A stretch of 64,000 bases of DNA from Porticoccus sp950063125. Lineage in GTDB: Bacteria > Pseudomonadota > Gammaproteobacteria > Pseudomonadales > Porticoccaceae. Made by a program: the position numbers and the translations under genes. The DNA is taken from assembly GCF_963973895.1 (NCBI RefSeq), contig NZ_CAXBBF010000001.1; one strand, given 5' to 3'. This document shows, in pieces, positions 43,197 to 51,756 of the stretch (position 1 is the first letter of the stretch; the number at the start of each line of letters is the position of its first letter). The notes under the pieces are model-generated. The model worked only from the letters and a program-made list of their open reading frames with translations. It was not told the origin of the DNA and did no database searches.

Positions 43197-43224
43197 AAAA
43201 GGCGGCCTGCACAGACCGCCTTTT
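43197..43224 (-). terminator. Terminator of the sdh-suc operon (after sucD)
   Basis: Arms AAAAGGCGG and CCGCCTTTT (43197-43205, 43216-43224) with added inner pairs and a T-run on the minus strand. It separates sucD from the htpG promoter. Confidence 0.85.
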
Positions 43225-43245
43225 GAATAACTGAGAAAATCAGTA

Positions 43246-44118
43246 CTACCAGCCTGTGACGTCCTTCAAACCATTACCGATCTCCGCCAGACTGCGCACT
43301 GTTTTGACACCCGCATCTTCCAGAGCAGCAAACTTTTCATCCGCCGTACCCTTGCCACCCGCAATAATAGCGCCCGCATGGCCCATACGTTTCCCGGCCG
43401 GGGCGGTCACTCCGGCAATGTAGGATACAACCGGTTTGGTAACGTTATGTTTGATATACATAGCAGCTTCCTCTTCGGCGGTACCACCAATCTCGCCGAT
43501 CATGACAATCGCCTCGGTAGCCGGGTCTTTTTCAAAAAGGGCCAGTATGTCTATAAAATTGGATCCCGGTATCGGATCACCACCGATACCCACACAGGTG
43601 GACTGACCAAACCCGGAGTCTGTCGTCTGCTTGACCGCTTCATAGGTCAGGGTGCCAGAACGAGATACAATTCCCACCCTGCCCGGCAGGTGAATGTGAC
43701 CGGGCATGATGCCGATTTTGGATTCACCCGGCGTGATCACACCGGGACAGTTTGGCCCGATCAATCGTACACCCAATTCATCACACTTCACTTTGCAATC
43801 CAGCATATCCAGTGTGGGAATACCCTCTGTAATACAGACAATCAACTGAATTCCCGCATTGGCAGCCTCAAGGATGGAATCCTTGCAAAAAGGTGCCGGC
43901 ACATAGATAACTGATGCCTCAGCTGCCGTCTGGGCAACGGCGTCCGCCACTGTATTAAACACTGGCAAACCGAGATGGGTTGAGCCACCTTTACCCGGTG
44001 TAACACCACCCACCATATTGGTGCCGTAGGCAATCGCCTGCTCGGAGTGAAAGGTTCCCTGGCCACCGGTAATCCCCTGACAAATCACTCTGGTCGATTT
44101 ATTGATCAAAATTGCCAT
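43246..44118 (-). CDS. sucD: Succinyl-CoA synthetase alpha subunit
   Basis: With SucC, converts succinyl-CoA to succinate while making ATP or GTP. The 290-residue protein has the phosphorylated His247 in GHAGAIIAGG and a CoA-binding domain (QGITGGQGTFHSEQA) at the start. Its ATG overlaps the sucC stop as TAATG, so the two are coupled. Last gene of the TCA operon. Confidence 0.97.
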   Translation of the reverse strand: MAILINKSTRVICQGITGGQGTFHSEQAIAYGTNMVGGVTPGKGGSTHLGLPVFNTVADAVAQTAAEASVIYVPAPFCKDSILEAANAGIQLIVCITEGIPTLDMLDCKVKCDELGVRLIGPNCPGVITPGESKIGIMPGHIHLPGRVGIVSRSGTLTYEAVKQTTDSGFGQSTCVGIGGDPIPGSNFIDILALFEKDPATEAIVMIGEIGGTAEEEAAMYIKHNVTKPVVSYIAGVTAPAGKRMGHAGAIIAGGKGTADEKFAALEDAGVKTVRSLAEIGNGLKDVTGW

Positions 44119-45287
44119 TACTGGTTACCCTCCGCTGCTTTTACCACTTGCTCAGCCGCATCCGTAAGACTGGTGGCCGCAATAATATTCAATCCGCTGT
44201 CAGCAAGAAGCTTGGAGCCAAGCTCGGCATTATTGCCTTCCAGGCGCACCACTACAGGCACCTTAACACCCACTTCTTCAACGGCACCGATAACGCCCTC
44301 CGCAATCAAATCACAGCGAACAATACCACCGAAAATATTGATCAAAACCGCTTCGACCTTGTCGTCAGAGAGGATAATTTTAAAAGCCTCAACCACACGT
44401 TCTTTGGTCGCGCCACCACCCACGTCCAGAAAATTAGCCGGTTGGCCACCGTGCAATTTGACAATATCCATAGTACCCATAGCTAGGCCGGCACCATTCA
44501 CCATGCAACCGATATTTCCGTCCAGAGCCACATAGTTGAGATCCCATCTGGCAGCATGGGCCTCGCGGGCATCTTCCTGAGAGGGATCGTGCATACCCTG
44601 CAGTTTTTTCTGACGATACATGGCATTGCTGTCGATATTAATCTTGCCGTCGAGACAATGCAGACTACCTTCTTCAGTAATAACCAGCGGGTTAATCTCC
44701 AGCAATGCAAGATCATAATCATGGAATAATTTGGACAGACCGAGAAACAGCTTGGAGAACTGTTTAATCTGCTCAGCGTTGAGACCCAGCTTGAAGCCCA
44801 ACTCACGAGCCTGGTAGGGCTGCGCCCCTGTGAGTGGATCAATTATCGCCTTGAGAATTTTCTCTGGGGTTTCTTCCGCGACTTTCTCGATTTCAACGCC
44901 GCCTTCTGTGGAGGCCATAAAAACCACGCGACGGGTCGAGCGGTCGATAACTGCACCAAGGTATAACTCCTGGGCAATGTTTGTGACTGACTCAACAAGG
45001 ATCCGACTTACTGGCTGCCCATTGCTATCCGTCTGGTATGTCACCAGACGATTACCCAGCCACTCCCGGGCAAAAGCCTCGATTTCGGCTCTGGATGTCA
45101 CCAGTTTGACGCCGCCCGCTTTGCCTCTGCCACCAGCATGTACCTGGGCTTTTACTACCCAGCGATCACCGCCAATCACATCGGCAGCTGCAACGGCTTC
45201 CTTCACCGTTTCTGCTGCTATGCCCTCGGATACTGGCAGACCATACTCAGCAAACAGCTGCTTTGCCTGATATTCGTGAAGGTTCAT
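44118..45287 (-). CDS. sucC: Succinyl-CoA synthetase beta subunit
   Basis: ATP-grasp subunit of succinyl-CoA synthetase, 389 residues. MNLHEYQAKQLFAEYGLPV begins the ATP-grasp fold. VKAQVHAGGRGKAGGVKLV and the FGGIVRCDLIAEGV segment are nucleotide and partner contacts. Start at 45287, as GGGA is seven bases away; the ATG two codons earlier is too near. A hairpin (45328-45358) lies between lpdA and this gene. Confidence 0.97.
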   Translation of the reverse strand: MNLHEYQAKQLFAEYGLPVSEGIAAETVKEAVAAADVIGGDRWVVKAQVHAGGRGKAGGVKLVTSRAEIEAFAREWLGNRLVTYQTDSNGQPVSRILVESVTNIAQELYLGAVIDRSTRRVVFMASTEGGVEIEKVAEETPEKILKAIIDPLTGAQPYQARELGFKLGLNAEQIKQFSKLFLGLSKLFHDYDLALLEINPLVITEEGSLHCLDGKINIDSNAMYRQKKLQGMHDPSQEDAREAHAARWDLNYVALDGNIGCMVNGAGLAMGTMDIVKLHGGQPANFLDVGGGATKERVVEAFKIILSDDKVEAVLINIFGGIVRCDLIAEGVIGAVEEVGVKVPVVVRLEGNNAELGSKLLADSGLNIIAATSLTDAAEQVVKAAEGNQ

Positions 45288-45327
45288 TGTCATTCCCGTT
45301 CAGTCGGTTAAGGATAATAAATAAGAA

Positions 45328-45358
45328 AACTCCGCAGATCGTAGAGAACTGCGGAGTT
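45328..45358 (-). other. Intra-operon hairpin between lpdA and sucC
   Basis: Perfect 10-bp arms AACTCCGCAG (45328-45337) and CTGCGGAGTT (45349-45358) with an 11-nt loop, followed on the minus strand by a T-rich tract (TTCTTATTT). It could terminate part of the transcripts or set mRNA ends, partitioning sucCD from the upstream genes. Confidence 0.7.
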
Positions 45359-45370
45359 ATAAGACAAAAA

Positions 45371-46813
45371 CTATTTCCGTTTCTTGCGGTTCGGTATATG
45401 AATGGCGTGACCATTAACTGCCAGTGCCGCCTCGTGCACCGACTCTGATAGCGTCGGGTGTGCAAAAACCGTCATACCGATATCTTCTGCACTCGCCCCA
45501 AATTCCATCGCAATCGCCACTTGCTGCACAAGATCCGCTGCACTGGGACCAACGATATGGCAACCGAGGATACGGTCTGTTTCAGCGTGGGCAATCAGCT
45601 TCACCATCCCTTCGCTGTCATTTGCTGCAAGAGCGCGACCACTGGCAATGAAAGGAAATACACCAACACTGTATGGCTCGCCGGCTTGCTTCAGCTGTTC
45701 TTCGGTTTGGCCAACGGAGGCAATCTCCGGGTGCGTATAGATGACATTGGGTACGATATCGTAATTCATCTGGGTTTTTTGACCCGCTATACGCTCGGCG
45801 ACCATGACGCCTTCCTCTGAACCTTTGTGAGCCAACATCGGTCCTCGTACCACATCACCGACAGCCCATACCCCAGGCGCATTAGTGGCACATTTCTCAT
45901 TGACAAAGATAAAGCCACGTTCATCGAGATTGACGCCGCAATCAGGCGCCAAAAGCCCTTCAGTGAAAGGTCGGCGACCGACACAGACTATCAATTTATC
46001 AAAGGTCTCTTTGACTTCTTCACCGTCACCGTTCTGATAGGTGACGACAACCTCTTTGGTTTTCACATCGCTGCCAGTAACCCGGCAACCCAAGCGGATA
46101 TCCAGTCCCTGTTTGGTAAATATCTTCAGTGATTCTTTAGCAATTTGCTGGTCCATGATAGACAGGAAATCTGTCATTGCTTCGAGGAGTACAACCTTGC
46201 TACCCAAACGGTTCCACACACTCCCCAACTCCAGCCCAATTACTCCAGCGCCAATCACGCCCAATCGCTTTGGTACAGCCGTTAATTCGAGGGCTCCAGT
46301 GGAATCGAGAATAATTTTGCCGTCAATGGGGGCCACTGGAATGTTGATGGGCTGAGAACCTGTTGCAATAATCACGTTATCAGCAGCGAGCACTTGTTTG
46401 CCGCCTTTGTGATCGGTCAACTCAACTTCCTTACCAGACAACAACTTACCTGTGCCGAACAGAGAAGTAACGCCATTACTTTTCAATAAACCTGCAATAC
46501 CACCCGTGAGCTGCTCCACAATTTTGGTTTTGCGCTCAATCATCGCTTTAACATCGATTTTCACGCTCGTGGTGCTGATACCATGAACTGACAATTCACT
46601 TTTTGCCTCATGGAATTTATAAGAGCTATCCAGCAATGCTTTTGATGGAATGCACCCAACATTCAGGCAAGTGCCTCCATTAACGCCTTCGCCCTTGGCA
46701 TTTTGCCACTTTTCAATACATGCAGTCTTAAGGCCCAGCTGGGCGCAGCGAATAGCCGCAACATAGCCAGCGGGACCAGCCCCAATCACGATGACATCAT
46801 ATTTTTCTGTCAT
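45371..46813 (-). CDS. lpdA: Dihydrolipoamide dehydrogenase (E3)
   Basis: FAD enzyme that re-oxidises lipoyl groups of the 2-oxoglutarate dehydrogenase complex, reducing NAD+. The 480-residue protein has the FAD loop VIGAGPAGYVAAIR, the redox-active pair Cys49/Cys54 (GGTCLNVGCIPSKALL), and the C-terminal HPTLSE with the active-site histidine. ATG at 46813 with AGGA six bases upstream. Third gene of the suc group, so likely E3 of this complex. Confidence 0.96.
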   Translation of the reverse strand: MTEKYDVIVIGAGPAGYVAAIRCAQLGLKTACIEKWQNAKGEGVNGGTCLNVGCIPSKALLDSSYKFHEAKSELSVHGISTTSVKIDVKAMIERKTKIVEQLTGGIAGLLKSNGVTSLFGTGKLLSGKEVELTDHKGGKQVLAADNVIIATGSQPINIPVAPIDGKIILDSTGALELTAVPKRLGVIGAGVIGLELGSVWNRLGSKVVLLEAMTDFLSIMDQQIAKESLKIFTKQGLDIRLGCRVTGSDVKTKEVVVTYQNGDGEEVKETFDKLIVCVGRRPFTEGLLAPDCGVNLDERGFIFVNEKCATNAPGVWAVGDVVRGPMLAHKGSEEGVMVAERIAGQKTQMNYDIVPNVIYTHPEIASVGQTEEQLKQAGEPYSVGVFPFIASGRALAANDSEGMVKLIAHAETDRILGCHIVGPSAADLVQQVAIAMEFGASAEDIGMTVFAHPTLSESVHEAALAVNGHAIHIPNRKKRK

Positions 46814-46845
46814 TACTAATCCTATTAAATTCAATTAACTAAGAG

Positions 46846-48081
46846 TTATATCTCAAGTAATATCTTAGCTGGATTTTCGATCATTTCCTTTATTGCCACA
46901 AGAAACTGCACCGCTTCCTTGCCATCGACCAAACGGTGATCATAAGACAGCGCAAGATACATCATTGGGCGAATGACCACTTGACCGTTTTCAGCCACTG
47001 GGCGCTCCTGAATTTTGTGCATACCCAATATTGCCGTTTGCGGAGGGTTCAGGATTGGAGTTGACAACAGCGAACCAAAAACACCTCCATTCGTAATCGT
47101 GAACGTGCCTCCCGTCATTTCTTCAATCGATAGCTTGCCATCACGAGCCTTCCCACCAAACTCAGCAATTGTGCTCTCAACATCAGCAATACTCATTGTG
47201 TCGGCATTACGAAGTACTGGCACAACCAAGCCCTTATCGGTGGAAACTGCCACACCTACATCCTGATAACCGTGATAAACAACATCGGTGCCATCAATAG
47301 AGGCATTTACGGCAGGGAAGCGCTTCAGAGCTTCAGTCGCCGCGCGGACAAAGAAACCCATAAACCCGAGCCGGGTACCATTGTGAATCTTGGAGAATGA
47401 ATCCTTGAATTCTGTACGCAAATTCATTATTCGGTGCATGTCGACTTCATTGAAGGTGGTCAACATTGCGGTCGTTTGAGTCACCTGAACCAGGCGCTCA
47501 GCAATGCGTGAACGCATACGTGTCATCGGTACGCGTTTCTCGACCCGATCCCCCTCCGCCAGAGGCGGCAGGCTGGCAGCAGGCACTGGCGCACTGGCAG
47601 CCACTGGCTGCTCAGGGGAAGCTGGTTGAATGGCGACAATATCTTCTTTGGTTATTCTGCCATCTTTGCCGCTTCCGCTAACTTTTTGCAGGTCCACACC
47701 CTTTTCTTCAGCTAGCTTTCTGGCTGCTGGGCTGGCAATTTTTTCGTCACTCGAATCTTTACTGCTATCATCAGGCTCTGCTCCTGACTCTGCCTTCACT
47801 TCTGGCTCAGACTTCTTTTCCGCTGCTGGTTTCGCAGAGCTGGCCCCGGCAGTGACGCGGGCAATGACCTCGTTGCTCTGAACGACGTCTCCCTCGGCCT
47901 TCAAGACTTCTTCCAGTGTTCCGTCTGCGGGAGCAACCACTTCGAGAACCACTTTGTCCGTTTCAATATCAACTAGCAACTCGTCCCGGGTAACGGAATC
48001 CCCGGGCTTTTTATGCCATGTAGCAATATTTCCCTCCTGAACGGATTCAGGGAAAGTAGGTGCCTTAATTTCAATGCTCAT
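46846..48081 (-). CDS. sucB: Dihydrolipoyl succinyltransferase (2-OGDH E2)
   Basis: Core subunit of 2-oxoglutarate dehydrogenase. A lipoyl domain occupies about residues 1-78, with lipoyl-lysine Lys43 in the DIETDKVV segment. An Ala/Pro/Glu/Ser-rich linker follows, then a subunit-binding domain (ASPAARKLAEEKGVDL), and the catalytic domain ending in YDHRLVDGKEAVQFL. 411 residues. Gap of 38 bases to sucA. Confidence 0.97.
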   Translation of the reverse strand: MSIEIKAPTFPESVQEGNIATWHKKPGDSVTRDELLVDIETDKVVLEVVAPADGTLEEVLKAEGDVVQSNEVIARVTAGASSAKPAAEKKSEPEVKAESGAEPDDSSKDSSDEKIASPAARKLAEEKGVDLQKVSGSGKDGRITKEDIVAIQPASPEQPVAASAPVPAASLPPLAEGDRVEKRVPMTRMRSRIAERLVQVTQTTAMLTTFNEVDMHRIMNLRTEFKDSFSKIHNGTRLGFMGFFVRAATEALKRFPAVNASIDGTDVVYHGYQDVGVAVSTDKGLVVPVLRNADTMSIADVESTIAEFGGKARDGKLSIEEMTGGTFTITNGGVFGSLLSTPILNPPQTAILGMHKIQERPVAENGQVVIRPMMYLALSYDHRLVDGKEAVQFLVAIKEMIENPAKILLEI

Positions 48082-48119
48082 TTTTTATCATTTCCTTGGT
48101 CAAGGATGGTTTTTGGCGG

Positions 48120-50951
48120 CTAAAAGCTCAACGCTTCATTAACAAATTTTGCCTGTTCCTCAAGGTGTGTCGACATGTAACCCGCGGCCGGCGCTGCTGA
48201 GGCAGGACGACCGACATAACGAAGGGTTAAATCCCCGTTATAACGATCAAGCACACTGCGCATATGATGTTGACTGCTGTACCAGGCACCCTGGTTGATA
48301 GGGCATTCTTGACACCAGACCACCTCCTCTAAAGAGGTGTACTCCTTTAGCACATTTAACAAGTCTTCATCAGGAAACGGGTAGAGCTGCTCAATACGCA
48401 CCATGGCAATATCGTCAATTTTGCGCTCCATCCGCTCCTCCAACAGATGGTAATAGACTTTACCCGAACACAATATCAAGCGGCGCGCCTTCTCCGGAGC
48501 CACCTCTCGCTCAGGAATCACTGGCATAAAATGCCCATCGGCTAGATCTTCCAGGGAAGAAGTTGCAAGCTTGTGACGCAGTATCCATTTAGGACTCATG
48601 ACTACCAGTGGCCGACGCATTGGCCTGATCGCTTGACGGCGAAGCATATGGTAGACCTGAGCAGGGGTTGTCGGAATGCAAACCTGAATATTGTGCTCGG
48701 CACAAAGCTGCAGAAAACGCTCGAGCCTAGCTGATGAGTGTTCCGGGCCCTGTCCTTCATAACCGTGTGGCAACAACATGGTCAGGCCGCACAAACGTCC
48801 CCACTTGTGTTCACCACTGGTGATGAACTGGTCGATGACAACCTGGGCACCGTTCGCAAAATCCCCAAACTGGGCTTCCCATATCACCAGACCAGAGGGT
48901 GCTGTTGTAGAATAGCCGTACTCAAATGCCAGAACTGCCTCTTCTGACAAAAATGAATCATAGATATCGAACTCGGGCTGATTTTCTGAAAGATGCTTGA
49001 GCGGCGTGTAGGTTTCGGCATCTTTCTGGTTATAAAGCACTGCGTGACGGTGAGAAAAAGTACCGCGGCCGATATCCTGGCCAGTCATACGAATAGGGTA
49101 ACCCTGCTCTAACAGTGTTGCATAAGCCAGAAGTTCCGCCATTCCCCAATTCAGCTCCAAAGCCCCAGCCGCCATCTTCAGCCGGTCGTCATATATTTTT
49201 CCCACCTGCCGCTGCAACACAATACCTTCCGGCACCCGACACATTCTGGTTGCCAAGTCTTTCAGGTTGGCCAATGGATAGGACGTATCCGCCGGGGTTA
49301 CCCATTCGTGTCCCAAATAGGGCGACCAATCGACAAACAACGCATCATCAGGCTCTGATACCAGTTTGTTCACGACATTATGGCCCTTATCGAGGGTGTT
49401 CCGATAATCGGCAAGAAGATTGTCCGCTGCAGACTCATCAAGCACCCCTTCACCTACCAGCCTTTCGGCATATAGTGCCCTGGTAGTTTTGTGCTGTTTG
49501 ATAATTTTGTACATCAGCGGCTGGGTAGAAGAAGGCTCATCGGTTTCATTATGGCCTCTGCGACGGTAGCAGAATAGATCAATGACAATATCCCGCTTGA
49601 ACTGATAGCGATAATCTGCAGCCAGAGAGGTAACAAACATCACAGCATCTGGGTCATCTGCATTGACGTGAATGATCGGGGCCTGAACCATTTTTGCCAC
49701 ATCGGTACAATATTCCGTCGAACGAGCATCTTCCTTGCGACTGGTAGTAAAACCTACCTGATTATTGATCACGAGATGAATGCTGCCGCCCGTTTTGTAG
49801 GCCCGGGTCTGAGACATTTGGAACGTTTCCATCACCACACCCTGACCGGCAAAAGATGCATCGCCATGGATGATAAGGGGAACCACCTGATCTCCCTCTG
49901 GATCCTTTCTGCGGTCCTGACGCGCTCTGGCCGAACCCACGACTACCGGAGAGACGATTTCCAAGTGGGAAGGGTTAAAACCTAACGCCAGGTGTACTTC
50001 GCCGCCTGGCGTCATGACATTCGAAGAAAACCCCTGGTGGTACTTCACGTCCCCCGAGGTATCAACATGGCGCTTGCCCTCAAATTCAGCAAACAGGTCA
50101 GCCGGGCTTTTGCCCAATACGTTCACCAGAACATTAAGTCGTCCGCGATGAGCCATGGCCAGTACAATTTCTTTGGCACCGTACTCCCCGACTCTTTCAA
50201 TCAGACCATCGAGCATGGGAATCAGTGATTCTGCGCCCTCCAGGCCAAATCGCTTGGTACCGGGATACTTGGAATCCAGATGCCGCTCTAGTCCTTCCGC
50301 GGCTGTCAGTCGCTGCAATACGTGCTTCCGCGTTTCAGCATCATAAACGGGCTTCGAGCGGACACTCTCAAGACGTTGCTGAAACCACTGTTTTTCGGCC
50401 AAATCAGTGATGTGCATCAGCTCAACACCAACGTGGCGACAGTAGGTCTCCTCCAAAGCAGAGATGATCTCTTTCAGGGTGGCTTCCTGTTTACCGATGA
50501 ACAACGTGCCACATTGAAAGGTGGTATCAAGGTCGGCTTCCGTCAAACCATGGTAAGAAAGTTGCAGATCCGGGACCGTCTCCCGTTTCATTATACCCAA
50601 AGGATCAAGGCTTGCTTGCTGATGACCGCGATTGCGGTAGGAACTGATGAGATGGAGCACCTTAACCTGCTTCCGCTCATGTTCTATATTGACGCCACCA
50701 GAACCAGGCGCGGGCACAGGTCTGGCCCTGCGACGACCGAGCAACTCAAAGTGCTCCTGAATAGTCGCATGGGATACATCAAGCCCATTATGTCCGTTAA
50801 CACCGGGAAGTGAGCTGAAGAAAGAGCGCCACTCGTCAGGCACTGCATTCGGGTCGTGTAGATAGGTTTCGTACAAACCTTCGATATATGCAGCATTCCC
50901 ACCGGAAAGATGAGAAGTGCGCAAAAATTGCTGCATGATGCTTTCAGGCAT
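48120..50951 (-). CDS. sucA: 2-Oxoglutarate dehydrogenase E1
   Basis: Thiamine-dependent first subunit, 943 residues, decarboxylates 2-oxoglutarate. The SNVMTPGGEVHLALGFNPSH and GDASFAGQGVVMETFQMS segments hold TPP and magnesium contacts. The N-terminal QFLRTSHLSGGNAAYIEGLYE binds E2/E3, and the C-terminal QLYPFPDEDL is typical. AGGAAA precedes the ATG. A hairpin (50988-51017) separates it from sdhB. Confidence 0.97.
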   Translation of the reverse strand: MPESIMQQFLRTSHLSGGNAAYIEGLYETYLHDPNAVPDEWRSFFSSLPGVNGHNGLDVSHATIQEHFELLGRRRARPVPAPGSGGVNIEHERKQVKVLHLISSYRNRGHQQASLDPLGIMKRETVPDLQLSYHGLTEADLDTTFQCGTLFIGKQEATLKEIISALEETYCRHVGVELMHITDLAEKQWFQQRLESVRSKPVYDAETRKHVLQRLTAAEGLERHLDSKYPGTKRFGLEGAESLIPMLDGLIERVGEYGAKEIVLAMAHRGRLNVLVNVLGKSPADLFAEFEGKRHVDTSGDVKYHQGFSSNVMTPGGEVHLALGFNPSHLEIVSPVVVGSARARQDRRKDPEGDQVVPLIIHGDASFAGQGVVMETFQMSQTRAYKTGGSIHLVINNQVGFTTSRKEDARSTEYCTDVAKMVQAPIIHVNADDPDAVMFVTSLAADYRYQFKRDIVIDLFCYRRRGHNETDEPSSTQPLMYKIIKQHKTTRALYAERLVGEGVLDESAADNLLADYRNTLDKGHNVVNKLVSEPDDALFVDWSPYLGHEWVTPADTSYPLANLKDLATRMCRVPEGIVLQRQVGKIYDDRLKMAAGALELNWGMAELLAYATLLEQGYPIRMTGQDIGRGTFSHRHAVLYNQKDAETYTPLKHLSENQPEFDIYDSFLSEEAVLAFEYGYSTTAPSGLVIWEAQFGDFANGAQVVIDQFITSGEHKWGRLCGLTMLLPHGYEGQGPEHSSARLERFLQLCAEHNIQVCIPTTPAQVYHMLRRQAIRPMRRPLVVMSPKWILRHKLATSSLEDLADGHFMPVIPEREVAPEKARRLILCSGKVYYHLLEERMERKIDDIAMVRIEQLYPFPDEDLLNVLKEYTSLEEVVWCQECPINQGAWYSSQHHMRSVLDRYNGDLTLRYVGRPASAAPAAGYMSTHLEEQAKFVNEALSF

Positions 50952-50987
50952 CGAAATGTTTCCTGTAGTCAGTCAGATCACAAAATC

Positions 50988-51017
50988 ACCAAGACTCCCA
51001 CCCAGGGAAGTCTTGGT
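50988..51017 (-). other. Hairpin between sdhB and sucA
   Basis: Perfect 9-bp outer arms ACCAAGACT (50988-50996) and AGTCTTGGT (51009-51017), with inner CCC/GGG pairing. A T-containing but broken tail (GATTTTGTGATC) follows on the minus strand. It may attenuate or stabilise the junction of sdh and suc. Confidence 0.65.
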
Positions 51018-51037
51018 AGATTGTACTGTAATGTACT

Positions 51038-51742
51038 TTAAGTAGCACTTCTCAGTAGCATATTTCTGATATGACCAATTGCTTTAGTTGGGTTCAACCC
51101 CTTGGGACAAACCGCCACACAGTTTTGAATTCCGTGACAGCGGAACACACTAAACGGATCGTCCAGATTGGCAAGCCGTTGCTCAGTATCCGTGTCACGG
51201 CTATCCACCAGAAAACGATAGGCCTGGAGCAAGCCCGCAGGCCCTATAAACTTGTCCGGATTCCACCAGAAAGAGGGGCAACTGGTAGAGCAGCATGCAC
51301 ACAGGATACACTCATAGAGACCATCCAGCTTGGCTCGGTCTTCCGGAGACTGCAGGCGTTCAATTGCGGGCGCCGGCTGGTTGTTAACCAGATACGGTTG
51401 AATCTTTTCATACTGGGCATAAAACTGGCCCATATCGATTACCAGATCCCGAATAACTGGCAAGCCAGGCAGCGGGCGAAGTACCAGCTTGTCATTTTTC
51501 ACTGCTGCCGAGAGCGGCGTAATACAAGCCAAGCCATTCTTACCATTGATATTTACGCCGTCTGAACCGCAGACACCCTCACGGCAGGAACGGCGGTAAG
51601 ACAACGTTGAATCCTGCGCTTTGAGCTGCTCTAAAACATCTAGCACCATCACATCCTTGCCGGCAGTATCCACTTCATAGTCCTGCATGTATGGAGCTTC
51701 GTCCGTCTCAGGATTGTAGCGATAAATACTAACTTTCAACAT
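51038..51742 (-). CDS. sdhB: Succinate dehydrogenase iron-sulfur subunit
   Basis: Carries the 2Fe-2S, 4Fe-4S and 3Fe-4S clusters between SdhA and quinone. The 234-residue protein shows CREGVCGSDGVNINGKNGLAC for the 2Fe-2S cluster, then CILCACCSTSCP and CHGIQNCVAVCPKG for the others. The second domain also holds the quinone-site tryptophan in SFWWNPDKF. 14 bases after sdhA. Confidence 0.97.
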   Translation of the reverse strand: MLKVSIYRYNPETDEAPYMQDYEVDTAGKDVMVLDVLEQLKAQDSTLSYRRSCREGVCGSDGVNINGKNGLACITPLSAAVKNDKLVLRPLPGLPVIRDLVIDMGQFYAQYEKIQPYLVNNQPAPAIERLQSPEDRAKLDGLYECILCACCSTSCPSFWWNPDKFIGPAGLLQAYRFLVDSRDTDTEQRLANLDDPFSVFRCHGIQNCVAVCPKGLNPTKAIGHIRNMLLRSAT

Positions 51743-51756
51743 GGTTCAAACCCTTA

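Noticed and set aside
43378..43914. Open frame opposite sucD
   Set aside because: Shadow of sucD with no independent support.
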